In this document: positions 26,492 to 35,042 of the stretch, in pieces
Numbering within the stretch: position 1 is the stretch's first letter
Layout: every line of letters begins with the position of its first letter
Origin: Amycolatopsis sp. NBC_01480
GTDB lineage: Bacteria; Actinomycetota; Actinomycetes; Mycobacteriales; Pseudonocardiaceae
Length of the DNA stretch: 64,000 nt
Assembly: GCF_036227205.1 (NCBI RefSeq)
Contig: NZ_CP109442.1
Coordinates: 9,858,001-9,922,000, forward strand
Direction: 5' to 3'
The notes under the pieces: generated by a model
The model's database searches: none
The model's input: the letters and a program-made list of their open reading frames with translations, nothing else
What the model was told of the DNA's origin: nothing
Position numbers and translations under genes: made by a program

Positions 26492-27757
26492 ATGCTGCGT
26501 GCACTGTCCGGCCTCACCACCCGCGGCCGTTGTCTCCTGGCCGCGGGCATCGCCGCGGCGGTGTGCTCGCTGGTGCTCAACGAGCGTGACCTGCTGCGCG
26601 TCGCCATCTTCGTGGTGGCGCTGCCGCTGCTGGTCGCCGCGTTCATCTCGGCCACCCGGCTGCGCCTCGGCGCGGCGCGGGCGCTGAGGCCCGAGCGCGT
26701 CGCCGTCGGCGCGCACAGCGAGGTGCACCTCGAGCTGTGGCGCAGCGGACGGCTGCCAGGCGGCGAGGTGCTGCTCGAGGACGGCGTGCCGTACGCGCTG
26801 GGCTCGCGGCCGCGGTTCGTCGTCGAGCGGCTGCCGCACGACCGCCGGGTGCTGCTGCGTTACCCGCTGCAGCCGATGATGCGCGGGATCCAGCAGGTGG
26901 GGCCGCTGCGCGCAACCATCACGGACCCGTTCGGGCTGTGCGAGTTCGAGCGTGAGCTGATCGGCCACTCGCGGCTGGTCGTCGTCCCGCGAGTGGTGCC
27001 CCTGTGGGGGCTGCCCGGCGGGTCCGGCGCCGGCGCGGGCGACGACGGCACCGTCCGCCTGCACGCCGGCCAGGGCGAGCCGGACGTGATCGTGCGGCAC
27101 TACCGCACCGGCGACGACATGCGGAAGGTGCACTGGCGCTCCACCGCGCGCCGTGACGAGATCATGGTCCGGGTCGAGGAGCGCCCGTGGCGCGGCGGCA
27201 CCACCGTGCTGCTCGACCACCGCGCGGCCGCCCACCACGGCACCGGCCCGGCGGCGAGCCTGGAGTGGGCCGTCTCGTTCGCCGCTTCGGTTTCGCTGCA
27301 CCTGCGCCGCTCGGGCCACCGCGTCCGGCTGGTCAACGAGCACGGCCTGACCCTGGCCGACGCCCCCGGCGACGGCGGCGAAGGCTACGACAACGTCGTG
27401 CTCGACGCGCTGGCCGCCCTGCAGCCAGCGCACCAGCGCGACATCACCCTCGGCCATGACCCGGCGGAGAGCCAGGAGCTGATCGCGGTGCTGGGCACCG
27501 TCAGCGCGGAATCCGTGCACGAGCTGTCCCGCTACCGCCGCCGCGGCGTCCGCAGCCTCGCGGTCCTGCTGGACACCCCGAGCTGGTCCGGCGCCCCCGA
27601 ACAACGCGCGGCAGCCACCGAGGACTCGGCCGAGCTGCTCCGCGCGGCCGGCTGGGGCGTGGTCATCGCCGCGCCGCAGTCCTCCATGCCCCAGGTCTGG
27701 TCCGAGCTCTGCCGCACGGGCTCCAACCGCGGCGCCCTGATCGGCGGTGCCCGATGA
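26492..27757 (+). CDS. DUF58 domain-containing membrane protein
   Basis: 421-residue protein with two N-terminal membrane helices (about 12-28 and 34-52), an extracellular-type beta region and the DUF58 core, marked by VRHYRTGDDMRKVHWRSTAR (about 206-225) followed by DEIMVRVEE. DUF58 proteins resemble von Willebrand A folds and work with MoxR ATPases. It lies 28 bp after moxR. The stop overlaps the ATG of the following small ORF (ATGA); the final 21 bp of the gene are duplicated at the end of that ORF. Confidence 0.88.
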   Translation: MLRALSGLTTRGRCLLAAGIAAAVCSLVLNERDLLRVAIFVVALPLLVAAFISATRLRLGAARALRPERVAVGAHSEVHLELWRSGRLPGGEVLLEDGVPYALGSRPRFVVERLPHDRRVLLRYPLQPMMRGIQQVGPLRATITDPFGLCEFERELIGHSRLVVVPRVVPLWGLPGGSGAGAGDDGTVRLHAGQGEPDVIVRHYRTGDDMRKVHWRSTARRDEIMVRVEERPWRGGTTVLLDHRAAAHHGTGPAASLEWAVSFAASVSLHLRRSGHRVRLVNEHGLTLADAPGDGGEGYDNVVLDALAALQPAHQRDITLGHDPAESQELIAVLGTVSAESVHELSRYRRRGVRSLAVLLDTPSWSGAPEQRAAATEDSAELLRAAGWGVVIAAPQSSMPQVWSELCRTGSNRGALIGGAR

Positions 27758-27987
27758 ACCTCGCCGCACCGCTTGCTTTGCTGAGCCCGGCCGAGCGCCC
27801 CAATGTGGCGTTCGGTGCGTGGAATGGGGGTTGGGCGCAGAGCGCCTCCGCTGAGGGTGGCGGTGGGGCAGCGGTTGGAGCAACCAATGTGGCATTGGGT
27901 GCGTTGAGCGCAACCAACGCCACATTGGGGCGCACGGCTAGCGGCGTGGGCAGTTCCAGCCGCGTGCTGATCGGCGGTGCCCGATGA
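27737..27987. repeat. 230-bp insertion flanked by 21-bp direct repeats, with internal inverted repeats
   Basis: The 21-bp sequence at 27737-27757 recurs exactly at 27967-27987. Between them, CCAATGTGGC occurs at 27800-27809 and 27884-27893, and its reverse complement GCCACATTGG at 27919-27928, so the last two form a hairpin. The structure resembles a small non-autonomous intergenic repeat inserted at the operon junction. Confidence 0.8.
27754..27987 (+). CDS. Small ORF created by a repeat insertion between DUF58 and TgpA genes
   Basis: A 77-codon frame that starts on the DUF58 stop (ATGA) and ends on the start of the transglutaminase gene (ATGA). The translation is low-complexity (Gly, Ala, Asn) and its last seven residues, LIGGARstop, copy the last residues of the DUF58 protein. 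No domain is recognisable and composition is unlike its neighbours. The likely explanation is insertion of a 230-bp repeat segment with duplication of the junction, leaving an accidental in-frame ORF that keeps translational coupling to tgpA. Whether the peptide is made or matters is unknown. Confidence 0.4.
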   Translation: MNLAAPLALLSPAERPNVAFGAWNGGWAQSASAEGGGGAAVGATNVALGALSATNATLGRTASGVGSSSRVLIGGAR

Positions 27988-30557
27988 CCGCCACCGCGCC
28001 GCCGCGGCCGCCGATTCCGCACACCCCCACGCCGCAGCCCCCGGCCCCGGCCCCGGCGTGGTCGAGCAGCGTGCTGCCGCCGGCCGCGGCGGGCGGCGCG
28101 ACGCTCTGCGCGGCCACCTCCCTGACCGGCGTCGTAAACGGCTGGGCCTGGTTCGGGTACCTGCTGGTCGCCGTCATCCTGGTCGCTTCGACCGGGCTGG
28201 CGCTGCGCTCGCTGCGGGCGCCGACCATCGCCGTCGGGCTCGGGCAGCTGCTGGTGCTGCTGTTCCTGATCACCGGCGCGTTCACCACCCAGGGCTTCCT
28301 GAAGATCTTCCCCGGCCCGACGGCGTTCGGGGAGCTGCAGGAGACGCTCGCGGCGTCCGCGGAGCAGATCCGCACCGGGCTGCCGCCGGTGGACGGCACG
28401 CAGCCGATCCTGTGCCTGGTGACGATCGCGATCGGGCTGGTCGCGGTGCTCGTCGACACGCTCGCGGTGGCCGCCGCCGCGCCGGCCGCCACCGGGCTGG
28501 TGCTGCTGTGCGTCTACGCGGTGCCCGCGGCGCTGTCCGACAGTTTGCTGCCCTGGTGGACATTCCTGCTCGGCGCGGCCGCGTTCCCCTGCCTGCTCGC
28601 CATCGACGGCAGCCACCGGCACCGGCGCTGGCGCAACCGTGACGCGCCCGGCTCCGGCGGTCCCGCCCGCGCGCTGCAGGCCCCCGTGGCCGTGGTCGGC
28701 GCGGCGATCGTGCTCGGCTTGCTCGGCGGCGGGATCACCGTGGTCGGCACGGTCGGCAAGATCCCGTTCGGCGCCAGCGACGGCACCGGCGGCGACGGCG
28801 CGGGCGGCTTCGGCGTCGCCCCGTTCACGCAGCTGCGCGGCCTGCTCGACCAGGGCGCGAACACCGAGCTGTTCCAGGTCCGCGGCCTCGGCTCGGACCG
28901 GCGGCTGCTGCGCGCGTTCACGCTCGACACCTACACGCCGAACAAGGGCTGGGGCCTGCGCGGCGGCGGCCAGGCGCAGACCGGCGTCCTGGCCGGCGCC
29001 ACCCTGCCCGCCGCGCCGGGCGACGACGGCACCGGCGTGTCCCGTCAGATCCAGATCGAGCCCACCCGCTGGGTCGACAACTGGCTGCCGATCTACGGCG
29101 CCCCGCGCGCGCTGCGCGGTGTCTCGCCGCAGTGGCTGTACGACCGGGTCAGCGGCGCCGTCTTCACCACGAAGAGCGAGCCGGCGCCGCCGTACACCGA
29201 AACCGCTTCGCTGAAGGAGCCGACCGCCGCCGAACTGCGCGTCACCGACCCGAAGTCCGACGAGGTGCCGGCGGCGTACACGACGATCGACCGCGTCGAC
29301 CCGCGGGTGGTCGCGAAGACCGATCAGATCGTGGCGGGCCAGACCAACAACTTCGACAAGGCCAACGCGCTGTGGCAGTTCTTCAGCGCGCAGAACGGTT
29401 TCGTCTACGACACGAAGACCGCTGACGCCACCGACGCGGACGCACTCGCCGACTTCATCCTCAACGGCAAGCGCGGCTACTGCGAGCAGTACGCGTCCGC
29501 GATGGCCGTGATGCTTCGGGTGGCGCACATCCCCGCGCGCGTCGCGATCGGCTTCACGCCGGGCGTGCAGAAGGGCGATTACCAGTCGATCAGCTCGCAG
29601 GACGCGCACGCGTGGGTCGAGGCGTATTTCGGCGACAAGGGCTGGGTCAGCTTCGACCCGACGCCGCTCGCCGACGGCCGCGGCATCGTCCCGCCGTACC
29701 TGCAGCAGAACGATGCCAGCTCCCAGCAGCCGAACGCCACCGACAACCTGCCGACCGCGCCCAAGTCCAGCGCGCCGACCGCGAACAACCCGCTGGACAA
29801 GGGCCAGAACCAGGCCGCCCCCGGCCCGGCGCCAGACCAGGGTTCGAGCAACGGCTGGCTGATCGCGCTCGCCGTCGTGCTGGCGGTGCTCGGCGGCTTG
29901 GCAGTGCTCGCGGCGTACCTGCTGCGCTCGTCGCGACGGCGAAAGGGCCCCGGTGGCCAGTCGCCCGCTTCCGGCGTTCCGCCACCGGACGGCACCCCCG
30001 ACGGCAACCTCCTGGTCCGCACCCCCACCGCGGCCCCGGCCGACGACCGCGTCCACCTGGCCGCGCTGTGGCTGCCACTGGCCGCGGGCGTGCTGTTCGT
30101 GGCGGCGGCGGGTTTCCTGGCGGCGCTGGTGACGTGGTGGTTCGCGCTGATCGTGGTGCTGCTGCTGGCGGGCATCGGCGGTCCGGCCGCCGTCCGGGAT
30201 TTCTTCCGCCGCCGCCGTCTCCAAGCCATCGCAGCCCACTCCCCCGACGCAGCCGACGCGGCGTGGCGTGAGCTCAAGGCCGAGTGCGCCGACCGCGGCC
30301 TGCCCATCCCGGACAGCGACACCGTCCGCGTGGCCGGCCAGAAGATCGCCGCGAACCACCACCTGGACGACCCGGCCCGCGAGAGCCTGCGCGCGGTGAT
30401 CGGCGCCGTCGAGAAGACCTGGTACAGCGACGTGCCCACCCCAGACCCCCACCTGGGCCCCGCCTTCGACGAGCTGCGCCGCGGCCTCGGCCGCACCGCC
30501 CCCTTGCCTTGGCGCGGACGGCTGTTCCCGAAGTCGGTGCTGCGCCGCCGCTCCTGA
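27984..30557 (+). CDS. TgpA-type membrane transglutaminase-like protein
   Basis: 857-residue protein with an N-terminal bundle of membrane helices (about 35-245), an extracytoplasmic transglutaminase-like core and a further membrane segment near 625-650 with two more close to 700-730. The catalytic triad is visible: Cys500 in GYCEQYASAM, His542 in DAHAWVEAYF and Asp558 in WVSFDPTP. A Gln/Asn/Pro-rich linker follows the core. Such proteins are encoded with MoxR and DUF58 partners. The substrate is unknown, although a surface or cell-wall role is likely from topology. Confidence 0.88.
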   Translation: MTATAPPRPPIPHTPTPQPPAPAPAWSSSVLPPAAAGGATLCAATSLTGVVNGWAWFGYLLVAVILVASTGLALRSLRAPTIAVGLGQLLVLLFLITGAFTTQGFLKIFPGPTAFGELQETLAASAEQIRTGLPPVDGTQPILCLVTIAIGLVAVLVDTLAVAAAAPAATGLVLLCVYAVPAALSDSLLPWWTFLLGAAAFPCLLAIDGSHRHRRWRNRDAPGSGGPARALQAPVAVVGAAIVLGLLGGGITVVGTVGKIPFGASDGTGGDGAGGFGVAPFTQLRGLLDQGANTELFQVRGLGSDRRLLRAFTLDTYTPNKGWGLRGGGQAQTGVLAGATLPAAPGDDGTGVSRQIQIEPTRWVDNWLPIYGAPRALRGVSPQWLYDRVSGAVFTTKSEPAPPYTETASLKEPTAAELRVTDPKSDEVPAAYTTIDRVDPRVVAKTDQIVAGQTNNFDKANALWQFFSAQNGFVYDTKTADATDADALADFILNGKRGYCEQYASAMAVMLRVAHIPARVAIGFTPGVQKGDYQSISSQDAHAWVEAYFGDKGWVSFDPTPLADGRGIVPPYLQQNDASSQQPNATDNLPTAPKSSAPTANNPLDKGQNQAAPGPAPDQGSSNGWLIALAVVLAVLGGLAVLAAYLLRSSRRRKGPGGQSPASGVPPPDGTPDGNLLVRTPTAAPADDRVHLAALWLPLAAGVLFVAAAGFLAALVTWWFALIVVLLLAGIGGPAAVRDFFRRRRLQAIAAHSPDAADAAWRELKAECADRGLPIPDSDTVRVAGQKIAANHHLDDPARESLRAVIGAVEKTWYSDVPTPDPHLGPAFDELRRGLGRTAPLPWRGRLFPKSVLRRRS

Positions 30558-31140
30558 GGCTGGGTCGGCGGCGCTGTTCCTGAAGCCCGGTTAACGGTGC
30601 CGCCGCGGGGCGGTTTGGTGCCGGGTTGCGGTCCCGCACCGGCAACGGCGTGGTTTGGTGCGGGGCCGGGTTCTGGTCCCGCTGCTACTGAGGCGCGCCT
30701 TGCCGCAGAGCTAGGGGTGCGGTCCCGCTCCGGCCAAGGTGCGGCTTGACGCGGAGCCAGGAATTCCGGTCCGCTCCCGCCAAGGCTCGGCCCGCCACCG
30801 GGCCGGGGCTCCGGTCCCGCCGTTATCAAGCGGCGTTCGTGGCCGGGGAGGGATCCCGCCCGGCCCCGGCCGAGCCAAGGCTTGCCACCGGGCCAGGCTT
30901 CCGGCTCCACGGCGCCCGCGGTTGTCGAGGGGCGTTTGCTGCCGGGGCGGGATTCCGGCCCGGCTGCCGCGGTGGCGATCCGCCGCTGAGGGCGGGTGGT
31001 TCGGGTCTGCCGCTGTCCGGCGGGCGAGTGTGCGTCCCGCTCCTGGCTGGGGTGCCGTGCGCGCGGGACGGCGGCCCGAACCGTGCGGCGCTGATCGTCG
31101 GCGCGGTCGGCAGCCGTCAGTCTTGCGCGCACACGAGAAA
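30558..31140. repeat. Gene-free region of degenerate GC-rich repeats
   Basis: No credible gene in about 580 bp. Two related units of roughly 95 bp can be aligned by eye: about 30779-30872 and 30875-30970, both running from GCCAAGGCT through CCACCGGGCC, then TCAAG/TCGAG-GGGCGTT, to GGCCGGGGNGGGATNCCG. Shorter diverged pieces (GGTTTGGTGCCGGG, GGTTTGGTGCGGGG, GGTCCCGC several times) fill 30590-30770. The region looks like decayed tandem duplication. Confidence 0.65.
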
Positions 31141-31174
31141 TCCGCGCTCCGCCCCGGGGAGGGCGAAGCGCGGA
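31141..31174. terminator. Terminator after the DUF3040 gene
   Basis: TCCGCGCT (31141-31148) pairs with AGCGCGGA (31167-31174) and CGCCC (31150-31154) with GGGCG (31161-31165), one mismatch and a 6-nt loop. It lies 20 bp beyond the stop codon of the leftward DUF3040 gene and has no U-tract. Confidence 0.75.
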
Positions 31175-31193
31175 TCTCGAAGGTGGCGGTGGG

Positions 31194-31601
31194 TTATTGC
31201 TCTTCGAAGCGCTGGCGGAAGCGTTCCTCCATGCGCTGGGTGAACGAGCTGCGACGGCTCGACTGCTTGCCGCCGCCTCCCCCGCTGTTGTGGGGGCCGT
31301 TGTCCTTGCCGGTGTCACCCTGGCGTATGGACGTGACGGCCATCATCACCCCGAAGAACATCACGAGGAACCCCAGCACGCTGATCAACGGGATGTCGGC
31401 GACCCGCAGCACGGGCACCACCACCCCCAGCACCAGCAGCGCGACGCCCAGCACGAACAGGACGATCCCCTGGATGCGCCGTCGACGAGCGGGGCGGCGC
31501 ATCCGGGTGCCACGCACCGTCGATGCGAACTTGGGGTCCTCGGCATAGAGCTCGCGCTCGATCTGATCGAGCAGCCGCTGCTCATGCTCGGAGAGTGGCA
31601 T
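31194..31601 (-). CDS. DUF3040 membrane protein
   Basis: 135-residue small membrane protein of the actinobacterial DUF3040 family. The family-defining N-terminus is MPLSEHEQRLLDQIERELYA, followed by a basic segment (RRPARRRR) and two membrane helices (about 44-64 and 70-88). The C-terminal cytoplasmic tail contains a Gly run and many Arg and Ser residues. DUF3040 genes commonly lie near the dcw cluster and dinB in actinobacteria, as here. Function unknown. Confidence 0.88.
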   Translation of the reverse strand: MPLSEHEQRLLDQIERELYAEDPKFASTVRGTRMRRPARRRRIQGIVLFVLGVALLVLGVVVPVLRVADIPLISVLGFLVMFFGVMMAVTSIRQGDTGKDNGPHNSGGGGGKQSSRRSSFTQRMEERFRQRFEEQ

Positions 31602-31974
31602 CTTTCCTCCTCCGGCACAGCTGTCGCGGGCGCCGGGCCGCGCAACGTCCTGGACCCAACAGCCAACCCCAGGCGGGGTGGCACTGTCCAGGATACGAGC
31701 CCCGCGCGCGTCCGACTACCCGATCCCGTATCCAGAAGGGATCGAATTGGGGGAAATCTCGACTGACGTGGGTTGACAGACGGTCACCGCGACCGAACTC
31801 ACGCCCTTCACCAGGTCGAGAACACCCCGGACACCCTGCGCCGACCGCCGCCGCACAGCCCTCCCGGCGCCGCGACCACTCCCCGCGATCGAGGGACGGC
31901 CCCGGCCGCCGAGGTCGCCGCCCATCACCCGCACGGGGCGGCCGGGCCCCCGCGGGATCCACTCGCAGCCCGGC
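31602..31974. other. Gene-free gap between DUF3040 and DNA polymerase IV genes
   Basis: About 370 bp with no ORF of coding character on either strand. It must hold the DUF3040 promoter, but I could not identify a confident -35/-10 pair. The far end merges into a 53-bp hairpin repeat. Confidence 0.5.
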
Positions 31975-32027
31975 GTAGCGGATGACGCTTTCCCTGCGCT
32001 CAGTGCAGCGCAAGCGACATCCGCTAC
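31975..32027. repeat. 53-bp hairpin repeat, copy 1 (probable terminator of the Pol IV gene)
   Basis: Starts GTAGCGGATGACGCTT and ends with a near-complementary arm (one internal mismatch) ending CCGCTAC; the middle contains CTGC/GCAG. It lies 17 bp past the stop of the leftward Pol IV gene. A copy of identical length occurs at 45563-45615. Confidence 0.85.
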
Positions 32028-32043
32028 CTGCGGCGGCGCGGCG

Positions 32044-33291
32044 TCACTGCTCCCGTGGCGACAACAGCGACGCCGGCCGCACCGCTGCCGCGCCGAATTT
32101 GGAGCGGGCGACGTCGGCGGCTAGTTCTGCGTCGCGCCAGCGGGGTTCGGCGGAGGCGAGGAGGAGTTGTTCGCCGTCTTCGCCGGTGTCCAGGGCTTCT
32201 ACGCGGACGCCGATCAGGCGGATGGCGCCGGTCGGGGCGTGTTCGGTGAGGAGGTCGACGGCGGTGCGGTGGATGTCGCGGGCCACGTCGGTGGCGGTGA
32301 ACAAGGTGCGGGCCCTGGTGATGGTGCGGAAGTCGGCGAAGCGCACCTTGATCGAGACCGTGCGGCCGCGCAGGCCGCGGGCCCGCAGGGTGGCGCCGAC
32401 GCGCTCGGCGAGGCGGAGCAGCTCCAGGCCCAGCTCGGCGCGGCTGTGCAGGTCGACCTCGAAGGTCCGCTCCGCGCCGATCGACTTCTCCGCCGACTCC
32501 GGCACCACCGCGCGGTCGTCGTGGCCGTTCGCCAACGCCCACAGGTGGTCGCCGACCGCGCGGCCCAGTGAGCGCCGCAGCCGGGCCGGCGGGGCCGCCG
32601 CGACGTCCGCGATCGTGTGCAGGCCCTGCTGACGCAGGTGCTCCTCGGTCCGCTGCCCGACTCCCCACAGCGCCGACACCGGCAGCGGGTGCAGGAACGC
32701 CAGCGTCTCGGCCGCCGGCACCACCACCATCCCGTCCGGCTTCGCCATGCCCGACGCGAGTTTGGCGACGTACTTGACCTTCGCCACGCCCACCGAACAC
32801 GTGATCCCGTGCTCGGCCACCACCCGCTCCCGGATCCGCGCGCCCAGCTGGGCCGGAGTGGCGCCCAGCCGCCGCAGCGCGCCGCCGACGTCCAGGAACG
32901 CCTCGTCCAGGCTCAGCGGCTCCACCAACGGCGTCAGGTCGCGGAAGATGTCCATCACCCCGCGCGAAACCTCGCCGTACAGCCCCGAAGTCGGCTGGAT
33001 GCAGACCAGTTGCGGGCACAGCCGCTTCGCCGTGGAAAACGGCATCGCGGACCGCACCCCGAACTCGCGCGCCGGGTAGTTCGCCGCGGCCACCACCGAC
33101 CGCGGACCTCCGCCGGACACGACCACCGGCCGGTCCACCAGCTCCGGCCGGGTGCGCAGCTCACAGGAGACGAAAAACGCGTCCATGTCGACATGCAGGA
33201 TCGGGCAGCCGGTGTCGTCCGGCAGGGCCGCGGCACCGGTGGTGACGCGGTAGCGGGCCATCCCGCTGGGCAGTTCGGTGTTTCTCCCCAC
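32044..33291 (-). CDS. dinB: DNA polymerase IV (Y-family, DinB)
   Basis: 415-residue Y-family translesion polymerase. Catalytic motifs are present: HVDMDAFFVSCE (metal-binding Asp pair region, about 33-44) and PLSLDEAFLDVGG (Asp-Glu, about 122-134), with the helix-hairpin-helix region around SALWGVGQRTEEHL and a little-finger domain after about residue 260. The GTG at 33291 is chosen because TAGCGT lies 8 nt upstream (33305-33300), fitting a leaderless mRNA; an ATG ten codons later is the alternative. Confidence 0.9.
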   Translation of the reverse strand: MGRNTELPSGMARYRVTTGAAALPDDTGCPILHVDMDAFFVSCELRTRPELVDRPVVVSGGGPRSVVAAANYPAREFGVRSAMPFSTAKRLCPQLVCIQPTSGLYGEVSRGVMDIFRDLTPLVEPLSLDEAFLDVGGALRRLGATPAQLGARIRERVVAEHGITCSVGVAKVKYVAKLASGMAKPDGMVVVPAAETLAFLHPLPVSALWGVGQRTEEHLRQQGLHTIADVAAAPPARLRRSLGRAVGDHLWALANGHDDRAVVPESAEKSIGAERTFEVDLHSRAELGLELLRLAERVGATLRARGLRGRTVSIKVRFADFRTITRARTLFTATDVARDIHRTAVDLLTEHAPTGAIRLIGVRVEALDTGEDGEQLLLASAEPRWRDAELAADVARSKFGAAAVRPASLLSPREQ

Positions 33292-33324
33292 GCCTGCGGA
33301 CGCTACCCGGGGGCACCGACAGTT

Positions 33325-34056
33325 TCAGGCGCGCCGGGCCATCGCGTGCAGCCGGCCCGCGATGTCGCGCAGCGCGGGCACCGCCGCCGCGGCCAGCTCG
33401 AACTCCGCCAGCTCGTCCTCGCGCACCTCGCCGGCCACCACGTCGGCGATCACCCGGTCGCCCTGCAGCAGGGTCAGCTCGAGCCCGGCGGCGGCCAGCA
33501 GACCGGTCAGCCCGGCGCTGTCGAACCGGCGCAGCACGGTGTCGCGCTCGCCCGGGACGATGCCGTCGTCGCCGTCGAGCAGCCGCTGGGCCTCGGCGAT
33601 CCGGCCGGCCAGCGCGCGGTGCAGCACGGCCGCGTTGCGGTTGGCCACGAGCACCGACACCGCCCCGCCCGGCGCGACGGCGGCCGCGAGCGCGGCGAGC
33701 ACCACGGCCGGGTCGTCGACCACTTCGAGCAGCCCGTGGGCCAGCACCAGGTCGGCCGAGCCGGCCGGCACGTGGGCCGCGAGCGCGTCGGAGTCGTCCG
33801 CGATCACCGTGATCCGGTGCGAGACGCCCTCCTCCTCCGCGCGCCGCCGCAGCGTCGCCAGCGCGTTCGGGTTGGGCTCGACCACCGTCACGAGGCAGCC
33901 GGCCGAGGCGAAGGGCACCGCCCAGCCGCCGCTGCCGCCGCCGACATCGACGACGGCCGGCTGCTCCACGCCCCGGGCGCGGGCCGCGCGCAGCTCCGCC
34001 TCGAGCGCCCGGCGAACGGCGCCGGAACCCCGGGCCGCCACGGTGTCGGTCTTCAT
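33325..34056 (-). CDS. SAM-dependent methyltransferase
   Basis: 243-residue class I methyltransferase of unknown substrate. Motif I is VVDVGGGSGGWAVPFASAG (about 36-54), followed by the acidic residue of motif II (VTVVEPNP) and a post-motif LVLAHGLLEVVDDP like that of MraW/UbiE-type enzymes. The ATG at 34056 is chosen over an upstream in-frame ATG because the upstream part would cover the promoter region shared with the divergent ParA-like gene. It is 33 bp from the Pol IV start and in the same direction. Confidence 0.82.
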   Translation of the reverse strand: MKTDTVAARGSGAVRRALEAELRAARARGVEQPAVVDVGGGSGGWAVPFASAGCLVTVVEPNPNALATLRRRAEEEGVSHRITVIADDSDALAAHVPAGSADLVLAHGLLEVVDDPAVVLAALAAAVAPGGAVSVLVANRNAAVLHRALAGRIAEAQRLLDGDDGIVPGERDTVLRRFDSAGLTGLLAAAGLELTLLQGDRVIADVVAGEVREDELAEFELAAAAVPALRDIAGRLHAMARRA

Positions 34057-34159
34057 AGTCGGACAGGGTAGTGCCCGCCCGCCGGTCACTCGCCGTGACC
34101 CATACCGCCCGGTAGCGGCGTTCGACACCTTCCTCGGGACCGATCCCCCGAACGGGCCG

Positions 34160-34165
34160 TAGGCT
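34160..34165 (+). promoter_or_regulatory. -10 element TAGGCT of the ParA-like gene (leaderless)
   Basis: TAGGCT ends 7 nt before the GTG at 34173 and no ribosome-binding site precedes that codon. This geometry predicts that the transcript begins at the start codon. Confidence 0.55.
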
Positions 34166-34172
34166 GTGTCGA

Positions 34173-35039
34173 GTGCACACGGTCGCCGTACTCAGCCTCA
34201 AGGGTGGCGTCGGCAAAACGACGGTCGCGCTCGGTATCGCGTCGGCCGCTCTGCGTAGGGGGACGCGGACCCTCGTCGCCGACCTCGACCCGCAGGGCAA
34301 CGCCACCACCTCGCTCGACCCGCCCTACACCGACGCGACGCTCGCCGACGTCCTGGAGACCCCGGCCCGCGCCGTGCTGGAGCGCGCCATCGCGCCGAGC
34401 GTGTGGTCCGAGGAGGTCGACGTCCTGGTCGGCGCCGAGGAGCTGGAGCTGCTCAACGAGCCCGGCCCCGAGGGGCGGCGGCTGGAGAACCTGTCCCGCG
34501 CGCTCGACGAGCTGCACCAGCGGCCGCTGCGTGAGGACCCGTACGAGCTGGTGATCATCGACTGCCCGCCGTCGCTGGGCCGGCTGACCAAGTCGGCGCT
34601 GGTCGCGGCCGACAGCGCGCTGATCGTCACCGAGCCCACGATGTACGCGGTGGCGGGCGCCCAGCGCGCACTGGAGGCGATCGAGCGGATCCGCGAGGAG
34701 CACAACCCGGACCTGCGCCCGATCGGGGTGCTGGTGAACAAGCTGCGCGTGCGCTCGTACGAGCACCAGTTCCGGGTCGCGGAGCTGCGGGAGAACTTCG
34801 GCTCGCTGGTGATGCCCACGGCGATCCCGGACCGGCTGGCGGTGCAGCAGGCGCAGGGCGCGTGCAGCCCGATCCACGAGTGGCACTCGCCCGGCGCGCA
34901 GGAGATCGCGCTGACGTTCAACATGGTGCTGGCCAAGATCCTGCGCTCCAGCCGCGCCGGGCGGCACCGCGTGCGCGGCGAAGAGGACGCGCCGGACGCC
35001 ACCGACACGCCGGCGGAAGTCTCCGGCAACGCGGGCTGA
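34173..35039 (+). CDS. Orphan ParA/Soj-family ATPase
   Basis: 288-residue P-loop ATPase with the deviant Walker A SLKGGVGKTTVAL (8-20), the DLDPQGNATTSL motif and Walker B YELVIIDCPPSL, all typical of ParA/Soj. No parB or parS-like element lies beside it, so it is not the chromosome-partitioning ParA pair. Actinobacteria often carry such orphan Soj-like ATPases next to methyltransferase and repair genes. The GTG start follows a TAGGCT -10 by 7 nt. The C-terminus ends in a charged low-complexity tail. The nei-type gene begins 3 nt after its stop. Confidence 0.85.
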   Translation: MHTVAVLSLKGGVGKTTVALGIASAALRRGTRTLVADLDPQGNATTSLDPPYTDATLADVLETPARAVLERAIAPSVWSEEVDVLVGAEELELLNEPGPEGRRLENLSRALDELHQRPLREDPYELVIIDCPPSLGRLTKSALVAADSALIVTEPTMYAVAGAQRALEAIERIREEHNPDLRPIGVLVNKLRVRSYEHQFRVAELRENFGSLVMPTAIPDRLAVQQAQGACSPIHEWHSPGAQEIALTFNMVLAKILRSSRAGRHRVRGEEDAPDATDTPAEVSGNAG

Positions 35040-35042
35040 GCC

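Noticed and set aside
27754..27987. A genuine conserved small protein between the DUF58 and TgpA genes
   Set aside because: Low complexity, repeat-derived DNA and a copied C-terminus point to an insertion by-product; kept only as a low-confidence ORF.
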